Positions 16,514 through 25,100 of a stretch of DNA of 64,000 bases are shown here, piece after piece. How positions within the stretch are numbered: the stretch's first letter is position 1; the number at the start of each line of letters is the position of its first letter. Source of the DNA: an uncultured Spirochaetaceae bacterium (GTDB lineage: Bacteria; Spirochaetota; Spirochaetia; Sphaerochaetales; Sphaerochaetaceae); assembly GCA_944389015.1 (NCBI GenBank), contig CALXKS010000074.1, positions 16,969 to 80,968 of the forward strand. Direction: 5' to 3'. The translations under genes were made by a program, and so were the position numbers. The notes under the pieces were generated by a model. That model was not told the origin of the DNA. It saw only the letters and a program-made list of their open reading frames with translations, and did not search any database.

Positions 16514-17809
16514 ATGGAAATTCGCAGAGACTTGTATCTAAACAAATTGATAAAAAGAAAAAACAACGGATTGATCAAGGTGATCACCGGCATCCGCAGA
16601 TGCGGCAAGTCTTATCTGCTTAACAATATTTTCTATCAGCATCTCATTGAAAGCGGCGTGAATGAAGAACATATAATCCGCTTTGCATTTGATTCTGGTG
16701 ATGATCTTCATATAATTGGTGAGAACCTGATTCAGATGGAAAAGGAAAAGCGCGGAGCAGATCCTGAGAAATTCATGGCCTATATCCGCTCCAAGCTCAT
16801 TGACGATGGAATGTATTATCTGCTTCTGGATGAAATCCAGATGCTTGATTGTTTCGAAGCTGTCCTGAATGGTTATCTCCGCAACACCAATATGGATATA
16901 TATGTGACTGGAAGCAACGCAAGATTGCTGTCAAAGGATATCGCTACGGAATTTGCAGGGAGGGGCGATGAAATCCACATGCAGCCTCTGAGCTTTGCAG
17001 AGTTCATGACTGTATACAACGGGGATAGATACACAGGATTGTCAGAATATATGCTTTACGGCGGGATTCCCACAGTTGTTCTGAAAGAAGGAAGAGAAGA
17101 AAAAGCAGCTGCATTGCAGAACCTGTTCTCTGAGATTTACATCCGTGATATCACCAGGCGCTGCAAAATCAGGAATACCGGAGAGCTTGAGGATCTGCTT
17201 AACATCCTTTCATCCTCCATTGGATCTCTGACTAATCCTGAAAAGCTGAAGAACACCTTCCGGAGCGTGAAGAAATCAAGGATCACTTCCGCAACCATAA
17301 AGAAATACCTGGATTATCTCGAGGATTCCTTTCTTATCGCTGCAGCAAATAGATACGATATCCGTGGAAGATCCTATATCGAGACTCCGAAAAAGTATTA
17401 CTTCTCCGATCTTGGACTCCGCAACGCAAGAATAAATTTCCGTCAGCTGGAAGAGACCCATTCCATGGAGAACGTGATTTACAACGAACTCCTTATGCTT
17501 GGCTTCAGTGTCGATGTAGGTGTCGTGCAGGTTGCTGAAAGAGATCAGAATGACAATATTATCCGCAAGCAATTGGAAGTTGATTTCGTATGCAATCTCG
17601 GCTCATTAAGATATTACATACAATCTGCATATTCTCTTCCAGATGAGGAAAAAAGAACCCAGGAAATAAGACCTTTCAGGAAGATTGATGACTCTTTCAA
17701 GAAGATAATCATCACAAAGGATATCATACAGCCATATTATGATGACTACGGCATCCTGACTGTGAACATCTATGATTTCCTTCTGGATCCGCAGGTCATT
17801 GAGAAATAG
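16514..17809 (+). CDS. AAA ATPase with DUF4143 domain
   Basis: The 431-residue protein has a Walker A motif GIRRCGKSY (26-34), a Walker B-like YYLLLDEIQML near 111-121, and the family sentence YVTGSNARLLSKDIATEFAGRG. A C-terminal DUF4143 region follows, with YYFSDLGLRNARI and VDFVCNLG, which resembles a PD-(D/E)XK-like fold. Members of this AAA_14/DUF4143 family are abundant in anaerobes and of unknown function. The start at 16514 is chosen because GAGAGG stands five bases upstream. The gene is isolated, with a decayed nagA before it and a hairpin after it; local composition is AT-richer than the neighbours, consistent with acquisition. Confidence 0.88.
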   Translation: MEIRRDLYLNKLIKRKNNGLIKVITGIRRCGKSYLLNNIFYQHLIESGVNEEHIIRFAFDSGDDLHIIGENLIQMEKEKRGADPEKFMAYIRSKLIDDGMYYLLLDEIQMLDCFEAVLNGYLRNTNMDIYVTGSNARLLSKDIATEFAGRGDEIHMQPLSFAEFMTVYNGDRYTGLSEYMLYGGIPTVVLKEGREEKAAALQNLFSEIYIRDITRRCKIRNTGELEDLLNILSSSIGSLTNPEKLKNTFRSVKKSRITSATIKKYLDYLEDSFLIAAANRYDIRGRSYIETPKKYYFSDLGLRNARINFRQLEETHSMENVIYNELLMLGFSVDVGVVQVAERDQNDNIIRKQLEVDFVCNLGSLRYYIQSAYSLPDEEKRTQEIRPFRKIDDSFKKIIITKDIIQPYYDDYGILTVNIYDFLLDPQVIEK

Positions 17810-17846
17810 TGGAAGCATTCTGAAAAACTCTGCTGAACAGCAATGA

Positions 17847-17865
17847 CCACCGGCCTAGCCGGTGG
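17847..17865. terminator. Perfect GC-rich hairpin between convergent genes
   Basis: The sequence CCACCGGC-CTA-GCCGGTGG is a perfect 8-bp stem with a 3-base loop, located 38 bases after the ATPase stop codon and before the 3' end of the radical SAM gene. There is little T-run (CTTTG), so it is either a terminator of the ATPase transcript or a mobile-element end hairpin. Confidence 0.4.
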
Positions 17866-17955
17866 CTTTGAACCCACATATAAGAGGATATCATCCGAAA
17901 TCTGATTGCAGCCCTTGTCCGGGGCCTGTTAACAGCTTCAGAAATGGACATCTCT

Positions 17956-19302
17956 TCATTTCATTGCCTCCGCCTCACTCCATATCCCATCAGCGACAGG
18001 CGCCCACTTCTCAGCCTTATCCTCGCATTTTCCGGCAAGCCCTTCCACATTCTCCGGAGCTGCAAGATCCGTTGACTCTGCATGTATCTCATTGATGATC
18101 GTGACTATCTCCTCAGGATTATCCAGCAATGGACATGGTCTTAGATGATTGCAATTAAATGGCTGCTTTGATCTGTAGGAAGAGAAAAGAGGTGATGAAA
18201 GGACATCGATAAGGCTTTTCCCGTGGATATTGCTGTCTGAGTAATGGATGAATGCACAAGGTTCTGCATCCCAGTTTGCATTGATGTGGAAATAGTATCT
18301 TCCACCGGCGATACAGCCTTTCACATATTCTCCATCATTCCAGAAATCCATGGTGAATATCGGCTTTGTCTTCCTGAATGCCCTTATTGTGCGATACATC
18401 TCCGCTCTTTCGTCTGCAGATACCATGAGATCAGTAGGAGCGCCTTTCCCTATCGGCATATATGTGAAGAACCAGCAGAACTTGGCACCGCAGTCTATCA
18501 TCCAGTCAAAATACTCCTCCGATCCTATGCACTTCACGTTCTGCGAGGTATAGCAGCAGGAGAACCCGAATGGAAGCTTTCTTTCCCTCAGTATCGATAC
18601 AGCCTTAAGCACTCTCCGATATGTTCCCTCGCCTCGCCTTGCATCTGTCGCGTTCTCGAACCCCTCCACACTGATAGCCGGTATGAAATTCTTCACACGG
18701 AGCATGTCATCAGCGAAATCCTCATCAATCAGAGTACCATTGGTGAATGCGAGGAACTGGGCGTCTGAGTGCTTTGAGCACAGTGCTATTATGTCCTCCT
18801 TTCTCACCAGCGGTTCGCCACCAGAGAAAAGATACATATAGATGCCAAGTTTCTTGCCCTGTTCTATGATGCTATCAAGTTCATCGAAGCTCAGATTGAG
18901 CCTGTTGCCATATTCCGCGGCCCAGCATCCTGTGCAATGCAGGTTGCAGGCAGACGTCGGATCCATAAGTATTGTCCAGGGTGTTCTGAAACCATAAGCC
19001 TTCTCATTGAGTTTCTGCATCTGCGACCAGCGGAAGAATGCATTCACGATGAAGTTGCGGAAAGCTGTCTTCCTTACATCAGCATCCACATCTGTCCAGA
19101 GGGACAGAAGCAGCTTGTGCCAAGGACTCTCCTTATCGTTGATTGCCATCTCAAACAATATGAATTTGCCTTCATATTCCTCTTCAGGCATCATCTTCCT
19201 GACCAACGAGATCAGCTTCGGCAGATTCTCCTCCGGATTGCGGTCAAGATACTCATAGGCTTTGTTGAAGCCCTTCTCCACTGACATTGTCCTGATATCC
19301 AT
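17956..19302 (-). CDS. Radical SAM protein with SPASM-like C-terminus
   Basis: The 448-residue protein has an N-terminal helical region of about 105 residues, then the radical SAM cluster motif CNLHCTGC (Cys119, 123, 126), LFSGGEPL near 160, and TNGTLI near 190. C-terminal Cys in KGCIAGG, AEPCAFIH and CNHLRPCPLLDNP suggest an auxiliary iron-sulfur site. It belongs to the heme-D1/PqqE-like radical SAM group, but the substrate cannot be told and no peptide precursor gene is visible nearby. AGGAG is eight bases before the ATG. The TetR-family gene upstream on the same strand (106-base gap holding a palindrome) is the probable regulator. Confidence 0.85.
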   Translation of the reverse strand: MDIRTMSVEKGFNKAYEYLDRNPEENLPKLISLVRKMMPEEEYEGKFILFEMAINDKESPWHKLLLSLWTDVDADVRKTAFRNFIVNAFFRWSQMQKLNEKAYGFRTPWTILMDPTSACNLHCTGCWAAEYGNRLNLSFDELDSIIEQGKKLGIYMYLFSGGEPLVRKEDIIALCSKHSDAQFLAFTNGTLIDEDFADDMLRVKNFIPAISVEGFENATDARRGEGTYRRVLKAVSILRERKLPFGFSCCYTSQNVKCIGSEEYFDWMIDCGAKFCWFFTYMPIGKGAPTDLMVSADERAEMYRTIRAFRKTKPIFTMDFWNDGEYVKGCIAGGRYYFHINANWDAEPCAFIHYSDSNIHGKSLIDVLSSPLFSSYRSKQPFNCNHLRPCPLLDNPEEIVTIINEIHAESTDLAAPENVEGLAGKCEDKAEKWAPVADGIWSEAEAMK

Positions 19303-19388
19303 TCTATTTCTCCTATGCCTTTAATATTGCAAGGAGAGATGCATTCCAGATATGAACGATTGAATGGCTTTGTATTGTTTTCAGACAA

Positions 19389-19400
19389 AAAGGTACCTTT
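19389..19400. promoter_or_regulatory. 12-bp perfect palindrome, operator candidate
   Basis: AAAGGTACCTTT lies between the TetR stop and the radical SAM start, flanked by near-symmetric ACAAA/TTTGT sequence. This is a suitable site for the dimeric TetR-type protein encoded next door. Confidence 0.4.
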
Positions 19401-19408
19401 GTATAAAT

Positions 19409-19951
19409 TCATTTCTCTTCATGGAGGAATCTAATGGTGCTCTTCATATTGCATTCAAGGAGATCTGCGAAACGGGAGAATCTCTCCCTCTGTTCAGGAG
19501 CGCCAAGACCGATCCAGCGCGATGTGAACTCGGAGATCATCAATGCTGTGAATTTCACAGCGACTTCCTTATTTTCTGCGCTCAGAGGGAAATCTATGAT
19601 GACATCATCAACCATTGTCTCGGCTACGTGCTTCACTGCAGATTCAAGTCTGTGATTTATCTCCCTGATCTCTATGTGGCTATAGATATTCAAAAGCATC
19701 TGCCGGTGCCCAATGAAATAATCATATATCTTGAGCATGCATATGCTGAAATCCTTCTCACCATCTATGAGGGGCAGTAGCTCATCCTCGATCATGAAAA
19801 GCGTCAGGTCATAGATATCCCTGAAATTATAGTAGAACGTCTGCCTGTTTATCCCTGTCCTATCCGATAGATCAGCGATAGTGACCTTATTGAAAGGAAT
19901 ATCTTTCAGCATCTCCTTAAACGCGGAAAGAATTGCGCGCTGTGTAATCAA
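19409..19951 (-). CDS. TetR/AcrR family transcriptional regulator
   Basis: A 180-residue regulator. Residues 1-50 are a TetR HTH, with KVTIADLSDRTGINRQTFYYNFRDIYDL closely matching the DhaS-like subgroup. The C-terminal helical ligand domain shows no metal or known ligand motif. The start is taken as the TTG at 19951, the only usable start codon in front of the HTH; the ribosome-binding site is poor. It precedes the radical SAM gene on the same strand and probably controls it. Effector unknown. Confidence 0.82.
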   Translation of the reverse strand: MITQRAILSAFKEMLKDIPFNKVTIADLSDRTGINRQTFYYNFRDIYDLTLFMIEDELLPLIDGEKDFSICMLKIYDYFIGHRQMLLNIYSHIEIREINHRLESAVKHVAETMVDDVIIDFPLSAENKEVAVKFTALMISEFTSRWIGLGAPEQRERFSRFADLLECNMKSTIRFLHEEK

Positions 19952-20164
19952 TCTAGATATAGGAATACCTTGCAGCTCCGTATATGGCTTATGTATTGCT
20001 GACTATGGATACTGAGCATGACACCCTCATCATCTATGATTTTCCCAGTTCTGGTTCTTGTATTATAGCAATAATGTCAACCAGGGAAACAATGATTATA
20101 TGAATCTGGCAGCGGGCATTGCCTGCAACGGGTCTTTCAAAGGATCAATTCACAGAGGCAAGGA

Positions 20165-20194
20165 GAAGGACTGCCCATCGCTGAGCAGTCCTTC
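20165..20194 (-). terminator. Terminator-like hairpin after ABC permease operon
   Basis: A perfect 10-bp stem GAAGGACTGC/GCAGTCCTTC with a 10-base loop lies 25 bases past the permease stop codon (20219). The following minus-strand sequence TCCTTG is only weakly T-rich. Confidence 0.5.
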
Positions 20195-20218
20195 AGAGCA
20201 GTATAGAAAGGAGGTGTA

Positions 20219-21946
20219 TCACATTTTGAAGGATGAGGAGAAATCTCCTTTGCCCTTTCTGTGGTTCATCGCATAGACAATCACGAATACGACAACAAGG
20301 AGCACTACAGACAGAGCACTCGCCTGCCCAAGCTTTCCATCCTGCACTGCGCCATAGATCTGGATAGGAACTGTCCTTGTGCGCCCTGAGTACAGAAGGA
20401 TCGTTGTGCTGAGTTCCTGAAGAAGCGTCGTAAGCGTGAGGATCGATCCCGAGATGATTGCAGGCAGGATCAATGGAACGCTTACCTTTCTGAATGTATA
20501 GAACCAGGTCGCTCCCATAATCGTACTGGCCTCCTCCAGCGATGGATTGAGCTGGGTAAGTGATGCCGCAACGCTTCTGTATACATACGGTGTTCTCCTG
20601 ATCATGTAGGAGATGACGATGATCGTATAGGTTCCTGTAAGCCTTATGAAGCTGGAACCGGAGAATGCTGAAAGAAGCGCGATAGATACAACTGTTCCGG
20701 GAAGGATGAACGGAGCCATGACCGAAAGATCAAGAAGGGCTGCTCCCTTAGGCTTCTTCCTCTCCGTTATGTATGCCACTATGCTTCCGAGGAGAGCACA
20801 TAGCACCGTTGCAAGGAGCGAGAGATAGAATGAGTTGAAGAGCTCATGGCTGGAGTACTCAGGGATTCTCGTGTAGTTCGAGAGCGTGAAGCCTTCAGGG
20901 AAGAGCCCTGTCCACTTCTCGAAGAACGACATCACGATGATCGTGATCTGCGGCAGCAGGGATACTATGAGTATGATCGCACAGTATATCGTGGATATGA
21001 TGACCGCACCCTTTCCCTCATGCTGCTTCACATCGGTATGCGTTGCGGAGATTGTCTCGTACTCATGACGCGATACCATCCACTTCTGCAGCCAGAGCAC
21101 GAATGCTGTTATCGCGACATTGACAACTGCGATGGAGGAAGCTCCGTTTATGTTCCAGAAGCCATTGACCTCAAAGAAGATGAGGGTCGGGAGAACGTAG
21201 TTGTTTCCACCGATGATCGCTGGGATTCCGAAGTTTCCGATAGCCCTTACGAATACCAGAAGCGCAGCAGCTCCAAGAGATGGGAGAATCAGAGGGAATG
21301 TGATGGTCCTCATTATCCTCGATCTCTTCGCACCCATCAGCGCAGCAGATTCCTCAAGAAGGGAATTTGCCGATGCGAATGCTCCATAGCTGAGCTGGAA
21401 CACGAATGGATAGTATGTCAGCGTCATGCAGAGTATCATGCCGAACATTCCATAGATCGATGGAAGCTCGATATGCAGAAGGCGGAAGAAATGCCTTACT
21501 ATCCCATTCCTTCCGAGAAGGATGACCCATGTGAATGCTCCTACGAACGATGGCATGATGATCGGAAGGATCCCTAAAGAGAGTATGAGACGCTTTCCGG
21601 GCATCTTCACCCTTGCGACGCAGTATCCCATAGGAACACCTATGAGAATGCAGAGCAGCGTGACTGCAATGCTGACGATGAACGAGTTCAGAAGGCTCTT
21701 CTTGTAGAGATTGCTCGTGAAGAACTGCTTGAAGCTCTCAAGGCTGAAGCCGTGGAATGCAAGATCCTCTGCCGGTGCCATGAATGCCCTGACAAGTGTT
21801 GTGAACATCGGATAGAGAAGGAATATCGCGAGGAAGACCATCGGGATCGCGAATACGATGACCTGGCTGAAATCCTTCGAGAAGAAGCGCTTCACAGCTG
21901 AGTTCCTGTCAGCCGCGAAGTCAGTCATGGATTCATTTTTCCTCAT
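20219..21946 (-). CDS. ABC transporter permease, FbpB/AfuB type (fused double domain)
   Basis: The 575-residue protein has about twelve membrane segments in two homologous halves, each with a binding-protein-dependent permease EAA loop (EESAALMGAKRSRIMRTITFP, about residues 195-215, and EEASTIMGATWFYTFRKVSVP, about 475-495). This is the fused architecture of ferric-iron (FbpB/SfuB) and hexose-phosphate (AfuB) importers. It overlaps the ATPase stop by four bases and is the last gene of a six-gene operon that also encodes a phosphohexomutase, a DeoR regulator and a TIM-barrel isomerase. That company favours a sugar phosphate or related organic substrate rather than iron. Confidence 0.88.
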   Translation of the reverse strand: MRKNESMTDFAADRNSAVKRFFSKDFSQVIVFAIPMVFLAIFLLYPMFTTLVRAFMAPAEDLAFHGFSLESFKQFFTSNLYKKSLLNSFIVSIAVTLLCILIGVPMGYCVARVKMPGKRLILSLGILPIIMPSFVGAFTWVILLGRNGIVRHFFRLLHIELPSIYGMFGMILCMTLTYYPFVFQLSYGAFASANSLLEESAALMGAKRSRIMRTITFPLILPSLGAAALLVFVRAIGNFGIPAIIGGNNYVLPTLIFFEVNGFWNINGASSIAVVNVAITAFVLWLQKWMVSRHEYETISATHTDVKQHEGKGAVIISTIYCAIILIVSLLPQITIIVMSFFEKWTGLFPEGFTLSNYTRIPEYSSHELFNSFYLSLLATVLCALLGSIVAYITERKKPKGAALLDLSVMAPFILPGTVVSIALLSAFSGSSFIRLTGTYTIIVISYMIRRTPYVYRSVAASLTQLNPSLEEASTIMGATWFYTFRKVSVPLILPAIISGSILTLTTLLQELSTTILLYSGRTRTVPIQIYGAVQDGKLGQASALSVVLLVVVFVIVYAMNHRKGKGDFSSSFKM

Positions 21947-23064
21947 ATCTCCCTTCCTTCAGGAGAGAACAGCGACATCCTCTCCTCCTTCATGGTGACA
22001 AACACCTCATCCGATTCCTTTATATTCTTGTCAAGGAAATCCATATCGATCTCGAATGTGACAGGCGAGACACGCTCATCCATCTCCACTTCATAGCGTA
22101 TGAATGATCCGAGATGCTGGATTATCCTTACCCTTCCCTTCAGCGCATCAGAGCTCTCGCTCTTCGATACTGCAAGCTGCTCCGGTCTTCCGCCAAGGAG
22201 CACATGGTCGCCCTTTGAAGGATTGACATGGCATCTGGAAATAGGGATGCGAACGCTGAAATCCGCAGTATCAGGACGTACTGTTATCGCATCATCGCCG
22301 ACATCCGTGACAGTCGACTCGAAGAAGTTCATCTTACCGATGAAGTTGGAGACGAAGGCATTCTCAGGATAGCTATAGAGATCATCGGATGTGCCGATCT
22401 GCTCCACAACACCCTTCCTGAGGACAGCAAGCCTGTCTCCGACGGCCATAGCCTCCTCCTGGTCATGGGTTACGAAGATCGTCGTGACATTCGTCGCCTT
22501 CTGTATGCGTCTGATCTCAGCGCGCATGTAGCGCCTGAGCTTCGCATCGAGGTTTGCAAGAGGCTCATCAAGAAGAAGCACATCAGGATCATAAACAAGA
22601 GCTCTGGCTATGGCGACTCTCTGCTGCTGACCACCGGAGAGTCCTGTAGGGCTTGGATTCCTCTTCAGCTCCTCCTGCAGTCCCACAAGCTCCATAACCT
22701 CTGTGACCTTCTTCTTCACAGTCTCGTTATCGACTTTCCTGACTCTGAGGCCATATGCGACATTCTCGAATATCGTCATATGCGGATAGAGAGCAAAAGA
22801 CTGGAACACCATGCCTATATTCCTTCTGTAAGGAGGGATGGTGGAGATATCGACATCACCATAGTACATCTTTCCCGATGATATCTCCTCGAGTCCTGCA
22901 GTCGCTCTCAGGAGCGTGGTCTTTCCGCATCCGGACGGGCCGAGAAGACAGAAGAGCTCTCCCGGGTTGATCGTAAAGGAAACATCCTTGAGTGCATGGA
23001 CAGGGTTCTTTCCCTTCTCATCGTAGATCTTGTTGATTTTGTCATATGTTACGCTTTTGCTCAT
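21943..23064 (-). CDS. ABC transporter ATP-binding protein, FbpC/AfuC/PotA type
   Basis: The 373-residue ATPase has Walker A GPSGCGKTT (about 38-46), Q-loop FQSFALYPHM, signature LSGGQQQR near 141, Walker B VLLLDEPLANLD and switch His VTHDQEEA. A C-terminal TOBE domain follows from about residue 245 (MNFFESTV, GGRPEQL). It powers the importer formed with the neighbouring permease and binding protein. GGAG six bases before the ATG serves as ribosome-binding site. A GC-rich hairpin separates it from the binding-protein gene upstream. Confidence 0.92.
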   Translation of the reverse strand: MSKSVTYDKINKIYDEKGKNPVHALKDVSFTINPGELFCLLGPSGCGKTTLLRATAGLEEISSGKMYYGDVDISTIPPYRRNIGMVFQSFALYPHMTIFENVAYGLRVRKVDNETVKKKVTEVMELVGLQEELKRNPSPTGLSGGQQQRVAIARALVYDPDVLLLDEPLANLDAKLRRYMRAEIRRIQKATNVTTIFVTHDQEEAMAVGDRLAVLRKGVVEQIGTSDDLYSYPENAFVSNFIGKMNFFESTVTDVGDDAITVRPDTADFSVRIPISRCHVNPSKGDHVLLGGRPEQLAVSKSESSDALKGRVRIIQHLGSFIRYEVEMDERVSPVTFEIDMDFLDKNIKESDEVFVTMKEERMSLFSPEGREI

Positions 23065-23085
23065 TTTTCACTCCATTCAGGAAAA

Positions 23086-23105
23086 GGCCGCCGGAAGTGG
23101 CGGCC
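23086..23105 (-). terminator. Intercistronic hairpin after binding-protein gene
   Basis: Perfect 7-bp stem GGCCGCC/GGCGGCC with a 6-base loop, followed on the minus strand by TTTTCC. It sits between the binding-protein stop (23124) and the ATPase start (23064), where it can attenuate read-through or protect the upstream message. Confidence 0.6.
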
Positions 23106-23123
23106 ACCACTGAGAATTGATTA

Positions 23124-24110
23124 TCAGAGAAGTCCGTTGAACTGCTGTACAAGGTCTCTCTTTATCGATGCTGCCTCATCTGTGTCATAGATGAAGAACT
23201 TCATCTCCGAAAGCGCTGGCAGTCCTTCCGGTCCCGGAATCTCTGTCGATACAGGACGTCTGTTGCATTCATCGCGTACGATCTGGAAAGCCTCTGTGCT
23301 TGTCATGAAGTCGATGAAGAGCTTTGCTTCCTCAGGATGCTTGCAGTTTGCAAGGATTGCAGAGCCTTCGATTCTCCTTCCTGTTCCTTCCTCTGGAAGA
23401 ACGTATGCAACCGGGTCTCCAGCCTGGATCTTGTTCGCGATGTTGAACTCGCCTGTAACTGTGATAGCATACTCGCCTCTTGCTACCGAATCAGGACCTG
23501 CAGTGGATGATGCTACGAAAGTCGTGTTCTTGACGACATCGGCAACGAAGTCCATTCCATAGAGCTTGTTCATCATATAGAGCTGTGCATATGCCGATCC
23601 GCTTGATGCAGGATTTGCGAGCACGATCTCTCCCTGATACTTAGGATCCGCAAGATCTGCCCAGGATGCTGGAGCTTCTTCCGCTGTGAGAAGGTCTGTG
23701 TTGTACATTATTGCCTGAAGAGGCATCGATGTGCCGTAGTAGCGTGGCTCATCGGACTTCTGGTCCCTGTTCTCCTCATCGATCTTGTCATGATTTGCCG
23801 ATGTATATGGCATGAGCATATCGTAGATCTGATCAAGGTTCTCTGAGCCCATGAGAAGGATGACATCGCCATCCGGCTTCGGCCACTCTGTCTTGACTCT
23901 TGTGACAAGGTCTCCAGATCCAGCTCTGATGATTGTCACGTTGATATCAGGATAGAGCTCATTGAACGCCTTTGTGATGCTCTCAGCCTCTCCTTCGCTT
24001 GCTGCGCTGTAGACAACAAGTTCCCTTGAACCTGATTCACTGCTTCCGCTGGCGGATACAGAGAACATTGCAAGAAGAACGATAAGAATAAATACCAATC
24101 CTTTTTTCAT
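23124..24110 (-). CDS. ABC transporter solute-binding protein, FbpA/AfuA-like
   Basis: The 328-residue protein has an N-terminal signal peptide ending around SVSASGSSES and an extracellular solute-binding family fold: ELVVYSAASEGEAESITKAFNELYP at the start, GTSMPLQAIMYNTDLL near 125, ASSGSAYAQLYMMNKLYG near 170. The tyrosine pair that binds ferric ion in FbpA (a YY near the C-terminus) is not obvious. AfuA of Actinobacillus, once called an iron binder, is known to bind hexose phosphates. Together with the operon context, a sugar-phosphate or similar ligand is inferred. AAAGGAG five bases upstream fixes the start. Confidence 0.85.
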   Translation of the reverse strand: MKKGLVFILIVLLAMFSVSASGSSESGSRELVVYSAASEGEAESITKAFNELYPDINVTIIRAGSGDLVTRVKTEWPKPDGDVILLMGSENLDQIYDMLMPYTSANHDKIDEENRDQKSDEPRYYGTSMPLQAIMYNTDLLTAEEAPASWADLADPKYQGEIVLANPASSGSAYAQLYMMNKLYGMDFVADVVKNTTFVASSTAGPDSVARGEYAITVTGEFNIANKIQAGDPVAYVLPEEGTGRRIEGSAILANCKHPEEAKLFIDFMTSTEAFQIVRDECNRRPVSTEIPGPEGLPALSEMKFFIYDTDEAASIKRDLVQQFNGLL

Positions 24111-24130
24111 ACTGACTCCTTTCTGAGAAC

Positions 24131-24159
24131 AGTATCAATCAGGTATTTGCTTTTAGCAA
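24131..24159 (-). promoter_or_regulatory. Internal promoter upstream of binding-protein gene
   Basis: Minus strand: TTGCTA (24154-24159), 17 bases, GATACT (24131-24136), followed 20 bases later by the binding-protein start codon. It would give extra binding protein independently of the upstream genes. Confidence 0.4.
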
Positions 24160-24212
24160 GAATAATTTTTTCTTTTTTTACTAATTCTTACCAAAAGAAA
24201 AGAAAACATAAA

Positions 24213-25100
24213 TCATAAGGAAAACAAAAGCTCAAGGTTATGTACAGGATCCTCTACTGTTTCCAGTATCATATTCGCACCGCTGTCCTCTATCATCCGC
24301 AGAGCATCCTTCCATGGCATTGAGAAGCGGTCAAGGCTCTGATGGCTGTCGGAATATACTCCAGTCCTCCTGTCCGATGGATTCGAATGGAGGTGGGTTG
24401 TTACTACCCGTCCTGTTGAAAGGATCCTCTCAAGCGATGAGAGGAAATCGAGGGAAAAGCGTTCGGCAGAGACATAGAGATGTCCTATATCAAGAGTGAA
24501 GGAAAGAGAGGTCTTTGCTGAAAGCTCCACCATCTCATCGGGATGGACAAGCATATACCCTGCCCTCGGGTTGAGATTCTCGACAGCAAGCGTCATCCCC
24601 CTCTCTCTCAGGTGACTTGAAAGCTCCTCGAGCCTCGGTATCATGCGCTCGAATGCCTCTCTGTACCGGGCTTCATGGATATAGGAAGCTGTGCATATCG
24701 ATCCTCTGTCTATAGCTATGTAGTCTTTCAGCGCATCTCCTCCCATCACCTTCATCCGCTCTTCCTTATCCGAAGGAACAAGAAATGGGATGATATACCC
24801 AGGATGAAGCACAAGAATCGATGCTCCGAACGCTGCTGCGGTATCTGCATCTTCCAGCACCCCGGACAAGGACCAGGATAGAACGCTTTCGTCGCTTGAT
24901 GCGAAGTTAGGGAAGAATGCACGCCTTGGGCAGAGGGAATGGACAGAAGCAGTACGTCCTCTGCAGACATCCTTCACTTCCTCCAGAAACGATTCATTCA
25001 TTGCATATGAAAGCTCAAATGAGATCCCAGGGAAAAGAGAGAGAAGCGACTCTGCCTCCTCTCTCTTCTTTATTCCTACCAGGGATATGCCCTTTGCCAT
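24213..25100 (-). CDS. Sugar phosphate isomerase/epimerase family (TIM barrel)
   Basis: A 295-residue protein of the xylose-isomerase-like/AP endonuclease 2 fold. The four expected metal ligands are visible: Glu in LAVENLNPR (about 170), Asp in TLDIGHLYV (about 204), His in TTHLHSNP (about 239) and Glu in MILETVEDP near the C-terminus. It should isomerise or epimerise a sugar or sugar phosphate. The ATG at 25100 is chosen because GGAGG is four bases before it; an ATG three bases earlier is too close. Its first base is the last base of the DeoR stop codon, so the two are translationally coupled. Confidence 0.82.
   Translation of the reverse strand: MAKGISLVGIKKREEAESLLSLFPGISFELSYAMNESFLEEVKDVCRGRTASVHSLCPRRAFFPNFASSDESVLSWSLSGVLEDADTAAAFGASILVLHPGYIIPFLVPSDKEERMKVMGGDALKDYIAIDRGSICTASYIHEARYREAFERMIPRLEELSSHLRERGMTLAVENLNPRAGYMLVHPDEMVELSAKTSLSFTLDIGHLYVSAERFSLDFLSSLERILSTGRVVTTHLHSNPSDRRTGVYSDSHQSLDRFSMPWKDALRMIEDSGANMILETVEDPVHNLELLFSL

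Noticed and set aside
20846..21577. 243-codon plus-strand open frame
   Set aside because: Antisense shadow of the ABC permease; no start signal and no recognisable domain.
23124..24110. Firm call as ferric-iron binding protein
   Set aside because: Family similarity alone cannot separate FbpA from AfuA-type proteins, no paired Tyr ligands are obvious, and the operon is about sugar phosphates.
24155..24205. Poly-T/A stretch as a terminator
   Set aside because: It has no stem next to it; it is AT-rich leader sequence upstream of the binding-protein promoter.
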